Below are positions 7,199 through 10,536 of a stretch of DNA of 10,536 nucleotides, one piece after another. The notes below the pieces were generated by a model. That model worked only from the letters and a program-made list of their open reading frames with translations, was not told the origin of the DNA and ran no database searches. The first letter of the stretch is position 1. Every line of letters starts with the position of its first letter. Made by a program: the position numbers and the translations under genes. The DNA is taken from the NCBI GenBank assembly GCA_003232445.1, contig QIJM01000472.1, positions 1 through 10,536 of the forward strand. Reading direction: 5' to 3'. The DNA comes from Paraglaciecola arctica. GTDB taxonomy: Bacteria > Pseudomonadota > Gammaproteobacteria > Enterobacterales > Alteromonadaceae.

Positions 7199-7241
7199 TA
7201 AGAGGGGAACTACGATAAGAGGGGATATTTCCCCTCTTATC
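7199..7241 (-). promoter_or_regulatory. Strong intercistronic RNA hairpin with alternative 3' partner
   Basis: The 57-base gap between the permease stop and the ligase start contains a perfect 12-bp stem, GATAAGAGGGGA (7214-7225) with TCCCCTCTTATC (7230-7241), around a 4-base loop. The 10-mer TAAGAGGGGA occurs again at 7199-7208. In the leftward RNA this gives a second copy of TCCCCTCTTA, able to compete for the same 5' arm and lying 2 bases from the ligase Shine-Dalgarno sequence (7196-7192). No T run follows, so it is not a standard terminator. Likely roles are mRNA processing, 3'-end protection of the permease message, or tuning of ligase translation. The structure is seen directly; the function is inferred. 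Confidence 0.7.
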
Positions 7242-7243
7242 TA

Positions 7244-8680
7244 CTATTGAGTCTTTAATTCAGACTCGGCATCATTGATGGCCGCAAACTCTTCGTCTGG
7301 AGACTTGGCAACAAGGTGGTGCCGACTGTAGAAAACGAAATAAGCAACCAGAACTGCATAAAAAACCCCTGACCATAATGCGGCTTCTAAGCTCACAACA
7401 AATGTACTCGCGAAGGCAATTAGTGACAGTGCCAAAGCGATACCAGTAGTCAAAGTGCCGCCAGGAGTACGATATGGTCGTGTTAAATCAGGTTCTTTTT
7501 TACGTAAAATTATGTGCGATAACATCATCAATGCATATGAAATAGTGGCACCAAACACGGCCATAGTAATCATTAAATCACCTTGCCCTGTTAACGAAAG
7601 CAGGAAACCAAAAATACCAGGCACAATGAGAGCCATAGTAGGCACTTTACGATTACTCGTTAGAGATAAAAAACGGGGTAAATACCCGGCTCTTGATAAA
7701 GCAAACACCTGACGCGAGTATGCAAATATAATAGAAAAGAAACTAGCAACTAACCCAAATAAACCCACGATGTTAACAAACGTGGCTATACCTGAGTTTT
7801 CGCCATAAGCGACTTGTAATGCCCCTACTAAAGGTGCTCCGTGATTTTTCATTAATTCAGAGCCGGCAACACCAGGCGCCAAAAATAAAACAAACACAGC
7901 AAATATTAACAAAATAACCATAGCTGTGATGATGCCTTTAGGCATATCTTTAGCTGGATTTGAAGTTTCTTCTGCGGCAAGAGGTACGCCTTCTATGGCC
8001 AAGAACAACCAAATAGCGAAAGGTATTGCACCCCAAATCCCCAGATAGCCCTCTGGCAAAAAGAAATTCGCGCCGGTAGCTTGTTCGTTAACAGCGATAT
8101 CAAATAAATTGTTATAGTCAAAGTGAGGGATCAAACCAAATGCAAAAACTAATAATGCAATACAGGCAATTCCCGTGATAACCATCATGATTTTTAATGC
8201 TTCGCCAGCACCAAATAAATGAATGCCAATAAACACTAAATAACAAGCGGCATAAACCATCGGGCCATTAAACCCAAATAATTCATTAACATAACCACCA
8301 ATAAACACCGCTATAGCAGCAGGTGCAATTGAGTATTCTAAGAGAATAGCTGTGCCTGTCAAAAAACCACCCCATGGCCCCATTGCTCGACGAGCAAAAC
8401 TGTAGCCACCGCCGGCTGTAGGTATCGAAGAAGATAATTCGGCGAGGCCAAATATCATAAATGTATACATAATCGCCATTAAAATGGTAGCGATTAACAT
8501 ACCGCCCCAACCGCCTTGCTCTAAACCGAAATTCCATCCTGAAAAATCACCAGAAATGACGTAAGAAACCCCTAGGCTTGCCAATAATATCCAACCTGCA
8601 ACCCCCTTTTTTAATTGTCGTTTATCGAGATAGTCTGATGAAACTTCGTCATACTCTACGTTTGATCTGGTATCTGACAT
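7244..8680 (-). CDS. eat: Ethanolamine permease, APC amino acid-polyamine-organocation family
   Basis: A 478-residue inner-membrane transporter with about 12 predicted membrane segments (roughly 28-48, 58-82, 105-130, 140-158, 164-184, 212-232, 249-270, 295-320, 345-365, 368-390, 408-430, 433-452). The segment LGVSYVISGDFSGWNFGLEQGGWGGM near the N-terminus is characteristic of the Eat-type ethanolamine permease group. Other APC landmarks are SSSIPTAGGGYSFARRAMGPWGG and WLFLAIEGVPLAAEETSNPAKDMPKG. Both termini are hydrophilic and predicted cytoplasmic. It is the first gene of the operon, with a predicted promoter and an operator-like site upstream. The ATG at 8680 follows AGGA at a spacing of 6 bases. 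Its specificity is the main reason to name ethanolamine as the pathway substrate; related APC carriers move amino acids or other small amines, so transport tests would be decisive. It appears intact. Confidence 0.86.
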   Translation of the reverse strand: MSDTRSNVEYDEVSSDYLDKRQLKKGVAGWILLASLGVSYVISGDFSGWNFGLEQGGWGGMLIATILMAIMYTFMIFGLAELSSSIPTAGGGYSFARRAMGPWGGFLTGTAILLEYSIAPAAIAVFIGGYVNELFGFNGPMVYAACYLVFIGIHLFGAGEALKIMMVITGIACIALLVFAFGLIPHFDYNNLFDIAVNEQATGANFFLPEGYLGIWGAIPFAIWLFLAIEGVPLAAEETSNPAKDMPKGIITAMVILLIFAVFVLFLAPGVAGSELMKNHGAPLVGALQVAYGENSGIATFVNIVGLFGLVASFFSIIFAYSRQVFALSRAGYLPRFLSLTSNRKVPTMALIVPGIFGFLLSLTGQGDLMITMAVFGATISYALMMLSHIILRKKEPDLTRPYRTPGGTLTTGIALALSLIAFASTFVVSLEAALWSGVFYAVLVAYFVFYSRHHLVAKSPDEEFAAINDAESELKTQ

Positions 8681-8729
8681 GATATTTCCTTTAGTGATCG
8701 CTTGGGTTTATTATTATTCGAATCGTTAG

Positions 8730-8756
8730 TTGGAAATTCCAAAATTTATTCCAAAA
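8730..8756. promoter_or_regulatory. Palindrome plus direct repeat at the operon's transcription start, candidate operator
   Basis: TTGGAA-A-TTCCAA (8730-8742) is a perfect 13-bp palindrome. Its right half, TTCCAAAA (8737-8744), is repeated exactly 12 bases further on (8749-8756). The block lies just downstream of the predicted -10 box (8759-8764) and covers the expected start point of leftward transcription, a typical repressor position. No regulator for the pathway is encoded inside the window, so the protein that would bind is unknown. Confidence 0.5.
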
Positions 8757-8758
8757 TC

Positions 8759-8787
8759 ATAATATTATTTGTAGGCATCAAACACAA
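8759..8787 (-). promoter_or_regulatory. Predicted sigma70 promoter for the ethanolamine operon
   Basis: On the leftward strand TTGTGT (8787-8782, three of six) and TATTAT (8764-8759, five of six) are 17 bases apart, placing the transcription start at about 8752 and giving a leader of some 70 bases. The -35 box is poor, which would fit dependence on an activator or weak basal expression. Confidence 0.4.
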
Positions 8788-8846
8788 TAAGCCAGTGTAA
8801 AGCTCGCCAATTATTAGGTGAATTGAGTAGGGATTCTGTGTGAAAA

Positions 8847-8955
8847 ATGTCATGCGACCGACATGGATGTTGGAAGGTAGAATAACGCAGGAGCAGTTAT
8901 CGAGATGACAGTATGTACTGCACATGCTCTTAAAATGTCTATGTAATGATAGACA
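8847..8955. repeat. Cluster of consecutive inverted repeats, possible dispersed repeat element or structured RNA
   Basis: This is the core of the 462-base gap between the permease and the response-regulator-like gene. In order it holds ATGTC/GACAT (8847-8851, 8860-8864); an overlapping stem CCGACA/TGTTGG (8858-8863, 8868-8873) with one G-T pair; GAGCA/TGCTC (8891-8895, 8925-8929) enclosing CAGTA-TG-TACTG (8909-8920); and the perfect 7-bp stem TGTCTAT/ATAGACA (8936-8942, 8949-8955) with a 6-base loop. No start-bearing reading frame of note lies here. The sequence gives the impression of intergenic repeats seen in Alteromonadales, which is recollection only. The rest of the gap, about 8960-9142, shows one more small inverted repeat and the leader of the next gene. 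Confidence 0.45.
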
Positions 8956-9037
8956 ATGACGGCAATAAACAGGAAACGAAGTTTGTGTTTAAGCGGCGTT
9001 CTCCATAGTTCTTAACAAGCCTTTGTTTCTGAAGTAA

Positions 9038-9052
9038 AAAACCACAGGTTTT
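9038..9052. repeat. Small inverted repeat in the intergenic region
   Basis: AAAACC-ACA-GGTTTT is a perfect 6-bp stem with a 3-base loop. Read leftward it is followed by T residues, so it could weakly stop leftward transcription coming from the right. No leftward gene lies on that side. It may mark the right end of the repeat-like stretch at 8847-8955. Confidence 0.3.
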
Positions 9053-9142
9053 AAAGGTTTATTTACTAGACAATCAGTCCCGACAATAATAAATTAGCTA
9101 CTGAATATAAATCGCTGATTTGTATAATAAAGGACTGAAGAC

Positions 9143-10536
9143 TTGATCAAAATACCCCCACAGAAACCTGATGCCGAAATTGAAGTGCTGATAATTGATG
9201 GTCAGGCTTTAGTACATACTGTAGTGAAGGGCGCTCTGCTTGATGCGGGTATTGAAAAGGTACAAAGTGCGCATAATTCCTACACAGCATTGAGGTTGTG
9301 CCAAGGAGCACATTTCGACATGGTATTGATTGCCTTTGATGTCAAAAGTGACAAAGATGGTTTTAATCTACTAGAAGAAATGAAGTTCAAGGGATACATT
9401 ACTAAAACCACTTGTGTGGTGTTCCTAAGCGCAGATACCACCCAAGGTTTGGTTAATTGTGTAGTAGAAATGGAGCCCACTGACTTTTGGGTCAAACCAC
9501 TGGATCGCTCGAAAGTCAAAAAACGGATCCATCAAATAATCACAATCGAGAAGAAGCTTTACGCCTTGCGTTATTGTTTTGATCAAGGTGAATTCTCTAC
9601 TACCATTTATTACGCTGAACGCCAGTTGCAAGACCCATCATTAGCCTTATATTACCCGCACATTAATCGACTGATTGGCAAAAGTTTATTTAATCTAAAA
9701 GAGTATCAAACAGTACAGGAATTCTATGAAAAACTAGCTAAAGAGTACTCTTATGCTTGGGTGCAAGTTGGATTAGCGGGGACTTTACTCAAACAAAATA
9801 AGATAGATGAAGCAACCGAGTTGACCGCTGAGCTTCTAGAGCGCGACGATACTAAATTTGCTACTTACGACCTACTGGCCGAATTTCATATAGACAAAGA
9901 GGATTACCAGCTAGGTTACGAAATCATTCAAGAGGCGGCTAAATTAGCGCCACGTAGTATTGAGCGGAATAAAAAAGCTTGGCATTTGGCCAGATTAAAT
10001 CATGATAAAATGGGCCAGTACCTAGCTACAAGAAATATGGCTAAACACGCTAAAAACTCCATTCATGACTCACCCGCTTTACAACTAAACGTTATCCGTT
10101 CTGGTTTAGATCTCGCGTCGACCTTACCTGAGACCGAATCAAATAAGTTGTTAATCAGTTCAGAGAAAACACTAGCTCGGTTAAAGCAAGACTTTGGCGC
10201 AACCTCAGAATTGGGCGATCAGATCACTATTATTGAAGTGAGAATTCTTAACTTACGCAAAAATAAAAAAGAGGCAGAGCAAGTTATGCTGTCGCACACG
10301 AGCGCTGACGCACTTAAAAATTTCGAAGACAACCTGGATAAAGTCAAAGCCTTTCATGAAGTCGGTTTGTGGGAACAATCTATGCGTTTGCTTGATCAAA
10401 TGAAAGGTGATGTGGAGCATGACTCTTTCACCGGTAAAGTACTGGCTGAATATCTGAAACAGGAATCAAGGGAACGTAAAGAGATTCGCTACAGTCCAAA
10501 AGAATTGGCTGAAATGGCCTCCTCACACTATAAAAA
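9143..10536 (+). CDS. Response-regulator-like protein with degenerate receiver domain and TPR-like region (C-terminus cut by window edge)
   Basis: 464 codons are visible and the frame is open to the window edge. The TTG at 9143 is the likely start: AAGGA lies 9 bases upstream, an in-frame TAA sits at 9128-9130, and no ATG occurs before the receiver fold. Residues 14-135 form a receiver-like domain: VLIIDGQALVHTVV, then FDMVLIAFDVKSDKDGFNLL, VVFLSAD and FWVKPLD. Of the usual residues, the second acid of the Asp pair is Gly20, and aligned against REC-TPR relatives recalled from memory the phospho-acceptor position is Ala64. Ser96 and Lys118 are kept. It is therefore probably not phosphorylated in the normal way. 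After about 140 the protein is alpha-helical with TPR-like pairs (for example around 185-265), which suggests protein binding. No DNA-binding domain is visible. REC-TPR proteins occur in marine gammaproteobacteria, mostly without known function. The gene is transcribed away from the ethanolamine operon, and no link to it is evident. Confidence 0.82.
   Translation, partial: MIKIPPQKPDAEIEVLIIDGQALVHTVVKGALLDAGIEKVQSAHNSYTALRLCQGAHFDMVLIAFDVKSDKDGFNLLEEMKFKGYITKTTCVVFLSADTTQGLVNCVVEMEPTDFWVKPLDRSKVKKRIHQIITIEKKLYALRYCFDQGEFSTTIYYAERQLQDPSLALYYPHINRLIGKSLFNLKEYQTVQEFYEKLAKEYSYAWVQVGLAGTLLKQNKIDEATELTAELLERDDTKFATYDLLAEFHIDKEDYQLGYEIIQEAAKLAPRSIERNKKAWHLARLNHDKMGQYLATRNMAKHAKNSIHDSPALQLNVIRSGLDLASTLPETESNKLLISSEKTLARLKQDFGATSELGDQITIIEVRILNLRKNKKEAEQVMLSHTSADALKNFEDNLDKVKAFHEVGLWEQSMRLLDQMKGDVEHDSFTGKVLAEYLKQESRERKEIRYSPKELAEMASSHYK

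Noticed and set aside
8853..9011. Leftward 53-codon open frame through the intergenic stem-loop region
   Set aside because: It begins after a stop with no ATG/GTG/TTG start and ribosome-binding site placed sensibly, and it coincides with the inverted-repeat cluster, so repeat sequence is the simpler explanation.
9123..9128. Perfect TATAAT as a promoter for the response-regulator-like gene
   Set aside because: It lies just before the Shine-Dalgarno sequence, so transcription would start downstream of AAGGA; no matching -35 box was found.
9280..9631. Two leftward frames inside the response-regulator-like gene
   Set aside because: They oppose a long rightward frame with recognisable receiver-domain motifs and a good start site.

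Overview
The window looks like chromosomal DNA of a marine-type gammaproteobacterium, most likely of the order Alteromonadales (Shewanella, Colwellia, Alteromonas or Paraglaciecola relatives). This is inferred from the moderately AT-rich composition, the gene types (type I-F Cas1 with fused Cas2-3, a REC-TPR protein, an Eat-type permease) and the protein flavour. The genus cannot be fixed from the sequence alone.

Left block (1-2341, all leftward): the adaptation end of a type I-F CRISPR-Cas locus. A WYL-domain regulator of the BrxR/CapW type (TTG start) lies first, followed by cas1 and then the start of a fused cas2-3 gene that runs off the left edge. The csy/cas8f-cas5f-cas7f-cas6f genes and the CRISPR array would lie further left; no array is present here. 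The regulator and cas1 are separated by 195 bases holding a weak terminator-like hairpin and an 8-bp inverted repeat with a 13-base spacer. Part of that site recurs over the regulator's own promoter, which suggests control of both genes by the WYL protein.

Middle block (2501-8680, all leftward, one operon with short gaps): ethanolamine permease, glutamine-synthetase-like gamma-glutamyl ligase, aldehyde dehydrogenase, iron-type alcohol dehydrogenase and class I glutamine amidotransferase. Read in order, these five proteins give a complete, B12-independent and microcompartment-free route for ethanolamine: uptake, gamma-glutamylation, oxidation of the alcohol to aldehyde, oxidation to gamma-glutamylglycine, and hydrolysis to glutamate plus glycine. 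The assignment is inferred from gene content and motifs. A perfect 12-bp hairpin with an alternative 3' partner separates the permease from the ligase gene, and a palindrome/direct-repeat site sits at the predicted transcription start.

Right block (8681-10536): a 462-base intergenic region with the permease promoter, an operator-like repeat and a chain of small inverted repeats resembling a dispersed non-coding element. A rightward gene then runs off the right edge. It encodes a response-regulator-like protein with a C-terminal helical/TPR-like region, and its receiver domain has lost the phospho-acceptor aspartate.

Two opposed sigma70-like promoters share a palindromic -35 region between the metabolic operon and the defence genes. 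One drives the WYL gene; the other, of near-consensus quality, points back into the end of the metabolic operon.
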